This document shows positions 17,888 to 27,012 of a stretch of 64,000 bases of DNA, in pieces. Below the pieces are notes generated by a model that was given only the letters and a program-made list of their open reading frames with translations, was not told the DNA's origin and searched no databases. The translations under genes and the position numbers were made by a program. The stretch covers positions 2,486,216 to 2,550,215 of the forward strand of contig CP007060.1 in assembly GCA_000230955.3 (NCBI GenBank), written 5' to 3'. Every line of letters begins with the position of its first letter. Positions within the stretch are counted from its first letter, which is position 1. This DNA is from Halobacterium sp. DL1 (GTDB taxonomy: Archaea > Halobacteriota > Halobacteria > Halobacteriales > Halobacteriaceae).

Positions 17888-19534
17888 ATGCAGTCCGAGG
17901 ACGACCCCTACGCGCTCGCCGACGACCGCGACTTCTGGGCGGACGACGTCGCCGACCGCATCCTCGAACGCGACCCCGAGGAGCCAATCGTGATCAAGGG
18001 CGGCATCTCGCCGTCGGGTGTTCCCCACCTCGGCAACATGAACGAGATCGTCCGCGGCTACTTCGTCGCGGAGGCGCTCCGGGATCGCGGCTACGACGTC
18101 AGGCAGGTGTTCACGAGCGACGACCGGGACCCGCTCCGGAAGCTCCCGCGGAAACTCGCCGACCTCGACGGCAACATCGTCGACCTCGGTGACGTGAACG
18201 CGGGCGCGCTCGGGAAGAACCTCGGCGCGCCGTACACCGCGATTCCGGACCCGTTCGGCTGCTGTGACTCCTACGGCGACCACTTCTCGAACCTCATCGA
18301 GGAGTCCGCCGCGCTGCTCGGCATCGAGGTGGAGATGGTGTCGAACACCGCGCTGTACGAGGACGGCGACCTCGAGAACGTGACGGGGTTCCTCCTCGAG
18401 AACCGCGACACCGCCCGCGACGTTCTCGGCGAGTACCAGGACAAGGTCGACGAGGACTACGTGCCGTTCCGCCCCATCTGCGAGAACTGCGGGCACGTCA
18501 CGGAGACAGACGCCGTGACCGCCATCGACCTCGACGCCGGCACCGTCGACTACGAGTGCGCGGACATCGAGGCCGGCGACCAGACCATCGAGGGCTGTGG
18601 ACACGAGGGCACCGCGAGCCTGCGCGACGGGAAGCTTCCGTGGCGCTTCGAGTGGCCCGCCCAGTGGCGGGTCCTCGGCGTGGACTTCGAGCCGTTCGGC
18701 AAGGACCACGCGGAGGGCTCCTGGCCCTCGGGCGTCGACATCGCGCGCAACGTCCTCGGCGACGAACCGCCGGTGCCGATGGTGTACGAGTGGTTCACGC
18801 TCGACGGCGAGGCGTTCTCCTCGTCGTCGGGCCACGTGGTGCTCGTCCAGGACGTCCTCCGGATGCTCGAACCCGAGGTCGTGCGCTACTTCTTCAGCAA
18901 GGACCCGAAGAAGGCGCGGGACTTCTCCGTCGAGCGCCTCGACCAGCTCGTCGACGAGTTCGACCGCCTGGAGGCCGTCTACTTCGAGGACGCCGAAGCG
19001 GACGAGGACGAGCGCGAGCACGCCGAGCGCGTCTACCCGCTGGTCGCCGGCGAGGAGCGCCCCGAGCGCGTCCGCATCCCGTTCACGTTCGCGGCCGTCC
19101 TCGGGATGACCGACGACCCAGACATCCGCGAGACCATCGCCCGGAAGGAGGGCCACATCCCCGAGGACGCCTCGGAGGACGTCGTCGAGGACGCGCTCTC
19201 CCGCGTCGAACTCGCCCGGGAGTGGGCCCGCCGCACGGACAACGAGTTCAACTACGACCTGAAGCGGACCGAACTCCCGGACGCCGAGTTCGACAGCGTC
19301 ACCGAGACGGCGCTCGACGAACTCGCCGACTTCATCGAACGCGAGGACCCCGACAGCGAGGCGCTGCAGGGCGAGATATACGAGTCCGCGAAGCGCCACG
19401 ACGTCGACATCGGCGAGTTCTTCTCGGCGGGCTACCGGCTGTTCTTCGACGAGGACCAGGGGCCACAGCTCGGTCCGTTCCTCGCGAAACTCGACCGCGA
19501 GTTCGTCCTCGAGCGCCTGCGCCGGGAGCGGTAG
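17888..19534 (+). CDS. lysS: Lysyl-tRNA synthetase, class I
   Basis: A 548-residue class I LysRS, the form used by most archaea instead of the class II enzyme. The HIGH-type motif appears as PSGVPHLGN near residue 44. A zinc-binding knuckle with CENCGHV and a partner GCGHEGT lies around residues 198-240, and the KMSKS-equivalent FSSSSGH lies near residue 315. The C-terminal helical anticodon-binding domain is complete. It abuts pyrH with zero spacing. Confidence 0.96.
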   Translation: MQSEDDPYALADDRDFWADDVADRILERDPEEPIVIKGGISPSGVPHLGNMNEIVRGYFVAEALRDRGYDVRQVFTSDDRDPLRKLPRKLADLDGNIVDLGDVNAGALGKNLGAPYTAIPDPFGCCDSYGDHFSNLIEESAALLGIEVEMVSNTALYEDGDLENVTGFLLENRDTARDVLGEYQDKVDEDYVPFRPICENCGHVTETDAVTAIDLDAGTVDYECADIEAGDQTIEGCGHEGTASLRDGKLPWRFEWPAQWRVLGVDFEPFGKDHAEGSWPSGVDIARNVLGDEPPVPMVYEWFTLDGEAFSSSSGHVVLVQDVLRMLEPEVVRYFFSKDPKKARDFSVERLDQLVDEFDRLEAVYFEDAEADEDEREHAERVYPLVAGEERPERVRIPFTFAAVLGMTDDPDIRETIARKEGHIPEDASEDVVEDALSRVELAREWARRTDNEFNYDLKRTELPDAEFDSVTETALDELADFIEREDPDSEALQGEIYESAKRHDVDIGEFFSAGYRLFFDEDQGPQLGPFLAKLDREFVLERLRRER

Positions 19535-19610
19535 GCGGGCCGACCGGACGCCGGCCGGGCGAATCCCACCCCGAACGTCTTTTGTCGCCACGCCACTGAC
19601 GTTCTCATCA

Positions 19611-21413
19611 ATGGACATCTGGACGGTACTGCTCGTCGCACTCGTCGTCTACTGGGCGGGCGTGGCGTGGGCCCGCAGTTCTGGGCTGCTGCCGTCGTGG
19701 GTCTCCGCGACGGGGCCGGTGCTGACGCTGCACACGAAGCGCGGGAAGCGGTTCCTCGACTGGGCAGCGACGCCGAAGCGGGCGTGGCGCGCGTGGGGGA
19801 ACTTCGGGCTCGGCATCACCGCCGTCGTGCTCGTGAGCGTGCTGTTCGTCCTCCTGCTGTCGGCCGTTTCGACGCTCGCGAACCCGCCGGAGCCCTCCGC
19901 CGTGAACGAGCCACAGAACACGCTCATCATCCCGGGCTTCAACGAGTTCCTCCCCGCGTCTGTCGCGCCCGAAATCGTGCTCGGTCTCTTCGTCGGGATG
20001 GTCGTCCACGAGTTCGGCCACGGCCTGATGTCCCGCGTCGAGGACATCGAGGTCGAGTCGATGGGCGCCGTGCTGCTCGCCATCCTCCCCATCGGCGCGT
20101 TCGTCGAACCCAACCAGGAGAGCCAGAAGGAGAAGTCCCGCGGTGCGCAAGCGCGCATGTTCGCGGCGGGTGTGACGAACAACTTCCTCGTCGTCGTGCT
20201 CGCGTTCGGCCTCCTGTTCGGCCCCGTCGCGGGAGCCATCGCCGTCGCCGACGGCGGCCTCGTTGGCGCGGTGTACGACGACTCCGCGGCGGCCGAAGCG
20301 GGCATCTCGGGCGGCGACCGCATCGTCTCCGTGGGCGGCGAAGCGGTCGAGAACAACACCGAGTTCCAGCGTGCGCTCGGCGAGACCGGGGACCGCTCGG
20401 TGTCGGTGACGCTCGCGAACGGCGACCAGGTCGACGTCGACCGGCGGCTGCTGGTCGTCGGGAACTCCTCGGAGTCGCCGCTGGCCGCCATCGAGCGGGG
20501 CGACACGATAACCGAGGTCAACGGCACCGCGGTCCACACCGAGGCCGGACTGCGTGATGCCATCGAGAACAACACCGTCGCGACGTTCACGACCGAGGGC
20601 GGGAAGTCGGTGACCGGGCCGGCGGGCGCGTTCGTGACCGTCGCGCCGAACAGCCCCGCGGCCGCCAGCGGACTCCCCGCCGAGGCGACCGCGGTCATCG
20701 TCTCCGTCGACGGCGAACGAGTGACGGGCCGTGAGGACCTCCAGACCGTGCTGGACGCCCGCGCACCGGGCGAGACGGTCAGCGTGGTCGCGTACTTCGA
20801 CGGCGAGCGCCAGACCTACGAGGTCGAACTCGGGACCCAGCCCGACGGCTCGAGCTACTTCGGCGTCGGCATCGCGCCGGGCGTCAGCGGCCTCACCGTC
20901 TCCGGGTTCGGCGCGAACCTCTACCCCGCCGAGCAGTTCCTCACGATGGTCTCCGGCGACGCCACCGGGTCGGCGTACCTCTCGGCGGTGTTCGGCTCCG
21001 GCGGCGGCCCCGTCCTGGGCTTCATTCAGGCCATCGTCGGCGGGCTCTACCTCCCGCTCATCGGCCTGCTCGACCCCTCCATCGGCTTCAACTTCCCGGG
21101 TTTCACGGGCGTGAACACGAGCTTCTACGTCGTCGAGGGGGTGCTCGGCGCGCTCCCCGCCGGCGTCGTCTTCGTGTTCGCGAACGTCCTGCTGTGGACC
21201 GCGTGGATCAACCTCAACCTCGGCTTCTTCAACTGCATCCCGGCGTTCCCGCTGGACGGCGGCCACCTCCTGCGGACCGGCGCCGAGGCGGTCACTTCGC
21301 GGCTCCCGGTCGACAACCAGCAAGCGTTCATACGCGCCATCACGACGAGCATCGGGCTGCTGATGCTCGCGAGCCTGGTGTTGATGCTGTTCGGACCGGA
21401 GCTGCTGAACTAG
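19611..21413 (+). CDS. Site-2 protease family protein with PDZ domains
   Basis: A 600-residue intramembrane zinc protease. HEFGH is at H133-H137 within a hydrophobic helix, and the second metal motif PLDGGHLL is near residue 550. Between them are two PDZ-like regions: about residues 215-275 with AEAGISGGDRIVSVGG, and about 340-410 with AAASGLPAEATAVIVSVDG. Such enzymes release membrane-anchored regulators. This paralogue is much larger than the one at 14531-15640. No partner gene adjoins it. Confidence 0.92.
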   Translation: MDIWTVLLVALVVYWAGVAWARSSGLLPSWVSATGPVLTLHTKRGKRFLDWAATPKRAWRAWGNFGLGITAVVLVSVLFVLLLSAVSTLANPPEPSAVNEPQNTLIIPGFNEFLPASVAPEIVLGLFVGMVVHEFGHGLMSRVEDIEVESMGAVLLAILPIGAFVEPNQESQKEKSRGAQARMFAAGVTNNFLVVVLAFGLLFGPVAGAIAVADGGLVGAVYDDSAAAEAGISGGDRIVSVGGEAVENNTEFQRALGETGDRSVSVTLANGDQVDVDRRLLVVGNSSESPLAAIERGDTITEVNGTAVHTEAGLRDAIENNTVATFTTEGGKSVTGPAGAFVTVAPNSPAAASGLPAEATAVIVSVDGERVTGREDLQTVLDARAPGETVSVVAYFDGERQTYEVELGTQPDGSSYFGVGIAPGVSGLTVSGFGANLYPAEQFLTMVSGDATGSAYLSAVFGSGGGPVLGFIQAIVGGLYLPLIGLLDPSIGFNFPGFTGVNTSFYVVEGVLGALPAGVVFVFANVLLWTAWINLNLGFFNCIPAFPLDGGHLLRTGAEAVTSRLPVDNQQAFIRAITTSIGLLMLASLVLMLFGPELLN

Positions 21414-21551
21414 CGGTAGTCGCTTGTGCGGTTTTTCTTCGACCGTGGACGAGTCGTTCGGTAGGCGTGTGAATCCAGCGAGCGCCCGTTGGCAGTGAAT
21501 CCGCAACCAACGTGCGAGCAACCACTTTCGGGGCAGCACCGTACGGTGCGT

Positions 21552-21830
21552 ATGGACCATTCCGACTCCTACCGGCGTGAGGTCACCGCGAAGGTCGAAT
21601 CGGGCTGGCGGGTCGAGGAGGAGACCCGTGAGCGAGTCACGCTCGTGCAGCGTGACTTCGGGAACCCGGGCATCCACCTCATCATCGCCATCTTCACCAT
21701 CTGGTGGGCGATGGGCGTCCCGAACCTGCTGTACGCCGCGTACCGGTACTTCGGGAGCAACCAGCGCACCATCGTCTGGAAGGACCGGGGTGAGACCGAC
21801 GCGGACGAGCAGGCAACGACTGTGGAATGA
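21552..21830 (+). CDS. Small haloarchaeal membrane protein (92 aa)
   Basis: The protein has a charged N-terminal half (SYRREVTAKVESGWRVEEE...) and one strong hydrophobic segment at about residues 46-66 (HLIIAIFTIWWAMGVPNLLY). The following tail, AYRYFGSNQRTIVWKD, may be a re-entrant or second short helix. It resembles small conserved haloarchaeal membrane proteins of unknown function. ATG 21552 is chosen because earlier in-frame codons lie in low-quality coding sequence. Confidence 0.7.
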   Translation: MDHSDSYRREVTAKVESGWRVEEETRERVTLVQRDFGNPGIHLIIAIFTIWWAMGVPNLLYAAYRYFGSNQRTIVWKDRGETDADEQATTVE

Positions 21831-21983
21831 TGCAGTATCGACGGCGCTAGAACCGGCGTTCCAGACGGAGAGACCGGCGATGCACAGGCGGCGTCAGTTC
21901 CTGGTACTGCATCTACGCCCTCAGGCGAGCGGCTGTGTCACTGTACGCTCTGAACACCGAACCGTTCTGACACCTGCCGGGAG

Positions 21984-22505
21984 CTATTCTGAGAGGCCCA
22001 TCCGCTCGGCGAACTCCTCGGGGGTGTCCTCGACCCGCTCGAACTCCTCGAAGTAGTAGTCGTGGTGGCGGATGAGCTGTTCGACGATCCAGGCGGAGAA
22101 CGCCTCGTCGAAGCGCCACCCCTCGCCCGGTTCCGGGTTCGTTATCTCGAAGCGTTCGTCGGTGCCGAGCACCGCGAACACGTGGTAGAAGCCGAGGATG
22201 ACGTCGATGAAGTCGTCGCCCGTGTCGCCCACCTCGTCGCGCTTGTCCGCGAGTTCCGCCCGGCCCTCGTCGGTTATCTCGAAGTACTTCCGGTCGGGTT
22301 CGTCCTCGCGCTCGATCCGTTCGGCGTACCCCTCCTCCTCGAACTTGTAGAGGATGGGGTAGACGGAGCCGTAGGAGGGCTCCCAGTGACCGCCGCTGAG
22401 TGACTCGATCTCCTTGAGAATCTCGTAGCCGTAGCGGGGCTGTTCGTCGAGCAGTTCCAGGACGAGATAGGAGACGAGTCCCTTCGGTGGCCCGCTCTTT
22501 CGCAT
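21984..22505 (-). CDS. PadR family transcriptional regulator
   Basis: A 173-residue repressor-type protein. The N-terminal winged helix (residues about 8-85) carries the family core YLVLELLDEQPRYGYEILKEIE and SYGSVYPILYKFEEEGY. A C-terminal helical dimerisation region follows. It is divergent from the PitA/HemQ-like gene at 22701 with 195 nt between, so control of itself and possibly that gene is plausible but unproven. Confidence 0.9.
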   Translation of the reverse strand: MRKSGPPKGLVSYLVLELLDEQPRYGYEILKEIESLSGGHWEPSYGSVYPILYKFEEEGYAERIEREDEPDRKYFEITDEGRAELADKRDEVGDTGDDFIDVILGFYHVFAVLGTDERFEITNPEPGEGWRFDEAFSAWIVEQLIRHHDYYFEEFERVEDTPEEFAERMGLSE

Positions 22506-22700
22506 CTGCCCCCACGTTCCGCGGGTCGGCGGGAAAGGGTTTCGGTCGCGGTGACCCGCTCAGGAGGGGGACAACGGTGGGTTCACCCGACGAAACCGGC
22601 GCTCTCAGAGGGCGGGGCGGTGGCCCGAACGTGTCACTTCGGTAATTTCTCGTGGTCCTCGGTAGGAAAACCCTTCTACGCGGATTCCGAACCCCCGAAC

Positions 22701-24155
22701 ATGGTAGACGCCCCGCAGACCGAGGAGGGCTGGTTCGCGCTCCACGACTTCCGCACCGTCGACTGGGACGCGTGGCGGGACGCCCCGGAGCGCGACCGCG
22801 AGGCCGCACTCGAAGAAGCCGAATCGTTCCTGGAAGACCGCGAAGCACTCGCGCAAGCGGAGGATGGGGACTCCGCCGTCTTCTCCATCACCGGCCACAA
22901 GGCCGACCTCCTGTTCGTCCACTTCCGGGAGAGCCTGGACGAACTCGACCGCATCGAGCGCTCCTTCGAGCAGACGGCGTTCGCCGGCTACACCGAGCAG
23001 CCCCACTCCTACGTCTCTGTCACCGAAATTTCGGGCTACACCTCCCCTGAGTACTTCGAGGACCCGAAGAGCGTCGACGCGGGCCTGCGGCGCTACATGG
23101 AGGGGAAGCTCACGCCCGACATCCCCGAGGACACCTACGTCTCGTTCTACCCGATGAGCAAGCGCCGCCAGCCCGAGCAGAACTGGTACGACCTCTCGAT
23201 GGAGGAGCGCGCCGACCTGATGGCGGGCCACGGCGAGGTCGGCAAGCAGTACGCCGGGAAGATCAGCCAGGTCATCGCGTCCTCCGTCGGCCTCGACGAC
23301 TGGGAGTGGGGCGTCACGCTGTTCGCCGACGACCTCACCGACGTCAAGGACATCGTCTACGAGATGCGCTTCGACGAGGCGTCCTCGAAGTACGGCGAGT
23401 TCGGCGAGTTCTACGTCGGCCGCCGCTTCCCGCCCGCCGACCTCCCGGCGTACATGGCCGGCAAGCCGCTTCCGACCGGGGACGAGGACCAACAGAACGA
23501 ACTGAAGGAGGCCCACCACCACGGCGACACCGGCCACCACCACGGTGAGGGCGGCGAGGACGAGGCCGAGGACCAGGACCTCCGCGGCGAACTCGAGGAC
23601 CTGAACATCTACGCCGGCAAACCCCACGGCGAGGACGTTCACGCCACCGTCCTCTACTCCGAGGCGGACGTCGACGACCTCTTCGAGGAGGTCGAGGGGC
23701 TCCGCGGGAACTTCGACCACTACGACACGCACGTCAAGACCGCGGTGTACGAGGGCCGGGCGACCGACCGCTCCGCGGTCGTCTCCATCTGGGACACGGC
23801 GAGCGCCGCGGACACCGCCGCCGGCTTCCTCTCTGAGCTCCCCGACGTCGTCTCGCGAGCGGGCGAGGAGTCCGGCTTCGGGACGATGGGGATGTTCTAC
23901 GAGACCAAACCCGAGCACACCGACGACTTCGTCGAGAAGTTCGACACCGTCGCCGACGTGCTCGCGGACATGGACGGCCACTTCGAGACCGACCTGATGG
24001 TCAACGTCGAGGACGAGAACGACATGTTCATCGCCAGCCAGTGGGCCTCGAAAGAGGACGCCATGGCGTTCTTCCGCTCGGACGCCTTCTCGGACACCGT
24101 CGACTGGGGCCGCGACGTGCTCGCCGGCCGGCCGCGCCACGTCTTCCTCGCGTAA
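22701..24155 (+). CDS. pitA: PitA-type chlorite dismutase-like/ABM fusion, heme protein (HemQ-like)
   Basis: A 484-residue two-domain protein. The first half (about 1-260) is the chlorite-dismutase-like fold found in coproheme decarboxylases (HemQ), with SYVSVTEISGYTSPEY and YVSFYPMSKRRQ. A His-rich linker follows at about residues 271-287 (HHHGDTGHHHGEGG). The second half is an antibiotic-biosynthesis-monooxygenase-like domain with GTMGMFYETKPEHTDDFVEKF. This fusion is typical of haloarchaea, and a role in heme synthesis is likely from family knowledge. Earlier in-frame codons exist, but ATG 22701 matches the family start. The divergent PadR gene is a candidate regulator. Confidence 0.9.
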   Translation: MVDAPQTEEGWFALHDFRTVDWDAWRDAPERDREAALEEAESFLEDREALAQAEDGDSAVFSITGHKADLLFVHFRESLDELDRIERSFEQTAFAGYTEQPHSYVSVTEISGYTSPEYFEDPKSVDAGLRRYMEGKLTPDIPEDTYVSFYPMSKRRQPEQNWYDLSMEERADLMAGHGEVGKQYAGKISQVIASSVGLDDWEWGVTLFADDLTDVKDIVYEMRFDEASSKYGEFGEFYVGRRFPPADLPAYMAGKPLPTGDEDQQNELKEAHHHGDTGHHHGEGGEDEAEDQDLRGELEDLNIYAGKPHGEDVHATVLYSEADVDDLFEEVEGLRGNFDHYDTHVKTAVYEGRATDRSAVVSIWDTASAADTAAGFLSELPDVVSRAGEESGFGTMGMFYETKPEHTDDFVEKFDTVADVLADMDGHFETDLMVNVEDENDMFIASQWASKEDAMAFFRSDAFSDTVDWGRDVLAGRPRHVFLA

Positions 24156-24156
24156 C

Positions 24157-24199
24157 TTTTTGCGTCGGGGGTTCGCTGCGCGAATCCCACTCGCAAAAA
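24157..24199. terminator. Composite inverted repeat between convergent genes
   Basis: Outer arms TTTTTGCG (24157-24164) and CGCAAAAA (24192-24199) enclose an inner 8-bp stem, GGGGTTCG with CGAATCCC (one G-U pair), with a 5-nt loop CTGCG at 24176-24180. It lies between the ends of pitA and the aldo/keto reductase gene. A T/A-flanked symmetric hairpin here is best read as a bidirectional terminator. Confidence 0.5.
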
Positions 24200-24234
24200 T
24201 TTACATAAAAAGCCGCTCGCTATGCCCCTGACTC

Positions 24235-25293
24235 TCAGTCCGCGGAGCCGACGATACCAGCGTCTCGCAGGTCGTCGCCGTCGACGCTCGTCCGGTAGTC
24301 CTCCTCGGCCATCCCGTCGAAACGGTCGACACCGAAGTTGTCGGCGTAGAGGTCCGCGACGCGCTGGCGCTCCTCGTCGCTGACGGCGGGCGTCTCGGGT
24401 GCAGCCGCCCACTCGTCGATGTCGTCCTTCGAGCGGAACGTCGGCGTGACGGACGCGACCTCGTCGAAGCTGAGCAGCCACTGGATGGCGGCCTGGCCCA
24501 GCGTTCGGGCTCCGTCTCGTTCGAGGAAGCGCAGTTTCTCGATCTTCTCCCAGCCCGTCTCGTACCACTCGTCCGGGCGGAAGCCGCGGTGGTCGCCCTC
24601 GCCGAGCTCCGTCTCGGGCGTCACCTGCTCGTTCAGGAGCCCCGAGGAGTGTGGGACGCGGGGGATGAGCGACGTGGCGGCGCCCGTCTCGCGCACCGTC
24701 TCCACGAAGTGGTTGTGGACGTCCTGCTCGAGGAGGTTGCCGACGTACTGGACGCCGTCGAAGGCTTCCTCGATGGCGAAGTCGCCCTCCGCGAGCCAGC
24801 CGATGGACGGGCCGAGCGCGACGCCGATTGCCTCCGCGCGGCCGTCCTCGCGGAGTTCGTCGAGGAGTTCCAGCACGTCCGGCGTGAGCTCCGAAACGTC
24901 CGGATTGTGGAGCTGGAGGTAGTCCACGCTGTCGACGCCGAGTCGGTCGAGACTCCCCTCGACGGCGTCCCGGAGGTACTCGGCGTCCATCTCCTTCGGG
25001 AGTTCGCCGTGGCCCGCCTGCGGGTTGTTGTAGAAGTCGTAGCCAACCTTCGTCGCGACTGTCATCTCGTCGCCGCGCTCGGCGAGCACCTCACCCAGCA
25101 GTTCCTCGCTGCGGCCGTGCCCGTAGACGTCGCCCGTGTCGAAGTACGTGATACCCGCGTCGAGCGCGTACTCCACCATCTCGAGCGCGTCGTCCTCGTC
25201 GCGGTCACCCCACCAGTCGGTGCCGACGACCCACGCGCCGAAGCCGACCTCGCTGACCTCGACCCCGGAGTCCCCGAGTTCGCGGTGTTGCAT
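24235..25293 (-). CDS. Aldo/keto reductase
   Basis: A 352-residue NAD(P)H-dependent oxidoreductase with the (beta/alpha)8 AKR fold. Catalytic residues are visible as D and Y in YFDTGDVYGHGRSEELLG (about residues 54-71), K in TVATKVGYDF, and H in DYLQLHNPD. The loop at about residues 85-110 is of the length seen in bacterial/archaeal AKRs. The substrate is unknown. Start ATG 25293 (MQHRELGDSGVEV) matches the family N-terminus. Confidence 0.92.
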   Translation of the reverse strand: MQHRELGDSGVEVSEVGFGAWVVGTDWWGDRDEDDALEMVEYALDAGITYFDTGDVYGHGRSEELLGEVLAERGDEMTVATKVGYDFYNNPQAGHGELPKEMDAEYLRDAVEGSLDRLGVDSVDYLQLHNPDVSELTPDVLELLDELREDGRAEAIGVALGPSIGWLAEGDFAIEEAFDGVQYVGNLLEQDVHNHFVETVRETGAATSLIPRVPHSSGLLNEQVTPETELGEGDHRGFRPDEWYETGWEKIEKLRFLERDGARTLGQAAIQWLLSFDEVASVTPTFRSKDDIDEWAAAPETPAVSDEERQRVADLYADNFGVDRFDGMAEEDYRTSVDGDDLRDAGIVGSAD

Positions 25294-25386
25294 GCGCGGA
25301 GGTTGGAGGGTCCGTCACTTAGCGAGTGCGGTTCCGGCGTCACGAGTTGTACCAAGTTTCTCTGCCAGATTCATCTATACCACCCC

Positions 25387-25500
25387 GAAAGCCCCGGCCA
25401 GGTACGGTCGCGCGCCTCGCTGTGCTCCTCGCTCCCGCTGGTCGCTGCGGTGCTTGCTTCGGCGTGCTTCCCGTACCTGGCCGCCCCTTTCAGTCCCACC
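25387..25500 (-). ncRNA. Covarying structured element, copy 1 (unclassified)
   Basis: Read on the minus strand: box 1 GGTGGGACTGAAAGGGGC (25500-25483), a 12-nt arm GGCCAGGTACGG (25482-25471), a 63-nt inner region, the exact complementary arm CCGTACCTGGCC (25407-25396), then box 2 GGGGCTTTC (25395-25387). GAAAG of box 1 can also pair with CTTTC of box 2. The inner region contains GAAGCAAGCACCGCAG and GAGGAGCACAGCGAG, shared with copies 2 and 3. The stem sequence differs from the other copies yet pairs perfectly. Either a structured RNA or a hairpin mobile element would fit. I cannot place it in a named family. Confidence 0.6.
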
Positions 25501-25523
25501 GACTGACTGACCAACCGGCAGGC

Positions 25524-25639
25524 TGGGACTGAAAGGGGCGAGGCTGTGGACAAAGACGGACGACGCAAGCACCGCAGGGAGCGACGCGACCGAGGCGCGC
25601 AGCGAGTCCATCGAGTCCACAGCCTCGGGGCTTTCTACG
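25524..25639 (+). ncRNA. Covarying structured element, copy 2 (unclassified)
   Basis: Box 1 TGGGACTGAAAGGGGC (25524-25539) is followed by arm GAGGCTGTGGAC (25540-25551), a 63-nt inner region, the complementary arm GTCCACAGCCTC (25615-25626) and box 2 GGGGCTTTCTACG (25627-25639). The inner motifs are GACGCAAGCACCGCAG (25562-25577) and GAGGCGCGCAGCGAG (25592-25606). The inner length is identical to copy 1 (63 nt). It is head-to-head with copy 1, only 23 nt apart, leaving no room for two separate promoters between them. Confidence 0.6.
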
Positions 25640-25750
25640 CGGTAGAGAGAGTCCCACCAGCTGACTCCGAATACACGCAGTCACAACAGTAAAGCGGGGG
25701 TTCCCGTCGGTACGGAAACCACTATCTGTGACCACGGCCCACTACGACGC

Positions 25751-26662
25751 ATGACCAAGCGACGCGTCTCGCTCCCCGACGGCGCGGAGGCCACGCTCCG
25801 CGGGTTCATCGCGGAGGTGGACGACCGGCTCGCGGCGGCGAGCGACCCGGACGCGCTCTCAGAGGCCGTCACCGAGATCCTCGTGGACCTCCACGGCGAC
25901 CGGGACGCCTACGAGGCGTGGCGGAACGACGAGAGCGTCTCGCCCGTCGAGGCGGCGCGGCTGTCGAACTACGACCCGCGGAACGCCACGCTCGAATCGG
26001 AGTACTACGCCGAGAAGGACGAGGAGGCGTTCGCCCGCTCGAAGCCACTGCAGTGGCTCTGGCGGCAGTTCGACAACTCGCCGCTGGCTGACAACGTGGA
26101 GTTCGCCCACCGGTTCCGCCGGACGGTCGCCGACCACCTGTTCGCGGACGTCGGCGAGGACGTCCGCCTGTTCCGGGGCATCTCGATGACGTACGGCCAC
26201 AACATCGAACTCGGTGACAACGTCGTGGTCCACGACGACGTCCACCTCGACGACCGCGGCGAACTCGTCGTCGGCGACCGCGCGAGCGTCAGCGACGGCG
26301 TCCACGTCTACACCCACGACCACGACATCGTCGACCAGACCGCGGTGGACAACTTCCGGACGATCATCGGCGACGACGCCCGCGTCACGCAGGGCGCGAT
26401 GGTCAGGGCTGGCGTCCGCATCGGGACCAACGCCATCGTCGGCGCGCGCTCCGTCGTTCAGGCCGACGTCCCGGACCACCACGTCGCGGTGGGGATGCCC
26501 GCGAAGAGCGTCAAGGTGAAGCCGGGCTGGGAGTCGGACGCCGACCCGCTCGAGGACGCCAACGAGAACCGGCGAGAGGAGCGCCGCCTCCCCGTCGACC
26601 TGTCGGCTGAGGTCGACACGTACGACGAGTTCCAGCGCGACCTCCAGCCACCGGACGCGTGA
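25751..26662 (+). CDS. Left-handed beta-helix acyltransferase (maltose/galactoside O-acetyltransferase-like)
   Basis: A 303-residue protein. The N-terminal half is helical. Residues about 130-255 show the hexapeptide repeat pattern of trimeric acetyl/acyltransferases (GDNVVVHDDVHLDDRG, VVGDRASVSDGVHVYTHDHD, VRIGTNAIVGARSVVQADV). The catalytic histidine is expected in the THDHD loop. The C-terminal tail after MPAKSVKVKPGW is acidic. The acceptor is unknown, possibly a sugar or lipid. It follows the two structured elements at 25387-25639. Confidence 0.85.
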   Translation: MTKRRVSLPDGAEATLRGFIAEVDDRLAAASDPDALSEAVTEILVDLHGDRDAYEAWRNDESVSPVEAARLSNYDPRNATLESEYYAEKDEEAFARSKPLQWLWRQFDNSPLADNVEFAHRFRRTVADHLFADVGEDVRLFRGISMTYGHNIELGDNVVVHDDVHLDDRGELVVGDRASVSDGVHVYTHDHDIVDQTAVDNFRTIIGDDARVTQGAMVRAGVRIGTNAIVGARSVVQADVPDHHVAVGMPAKSVKVKPGWESDADPLEDANENRREERRLPVDLSAEVDTYDEFQRDLQPPDA

Positions 26663-26763
26663 GAACGTCCGCATCGCCGACGGTTGCTTCCCCCGACGAC
26701 AGCGGCGATTCCGTCGCTCCCGGCGGGCCAAGGCTGAATAGGCTCGGCGTGTTAGCTAGACAC

Positions 26764-27012
26764 ATGGAATGGGGGCTGTTCGTGCTCGCGATCGTCTTCG
26801 TCGCGGTGCTCCAGTTCGCGGTGTGGCGGCGCCTCCAGAGCGGCGACGTCGGCGCGACGGACTCCCCGATGCCGCGGGAGAGTGCCCACTTCACCGACCA
26901 CCCGGCCCACGAGGAGTCGGAGCCGGACGTGGCGCTCTGCCCGGAGTGTGGCGCCGAGAACGACCCCGACTACAAGTTCTGCCGCGACTGTGTCAGCGTG
27001 CTCCGGGCGTGA
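26764..27012 (+). CDS. Small membrane-anchored zinc-ribbon protein
   Basis: An 82-residue protein with one N-terminal transmembrane helix (about residues 4-20, GLFVLAIVFVAVLQFAV), an acidic linker, and a C-terminal zinc ribbon CPECGAENDPDYKFCRDC (residues about 59-76). Its stop overlaps the start of the Nmad3-like gene as GTGA (27009-27012), so translation is probably coupled. Haloarchaea have many such small zinc-finger proteins. The role is unknown. Confidence 0.8.
   Translation: MEWGLFVLAIVFVAVLQFAVWRRLQSGDVGATDSPMPRESAHFTDHPAHEESEPDVALCPECGAENDPDYKFCRDCVSVLRA

Noticed and set aside
17339-19618. A 759-codon frame on the minus strand opposite pyrH and lysS
   Set aside because: It lies wholly opposite two well-identified genes and has no recognisable domain. 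It is a GC-driven shadow.
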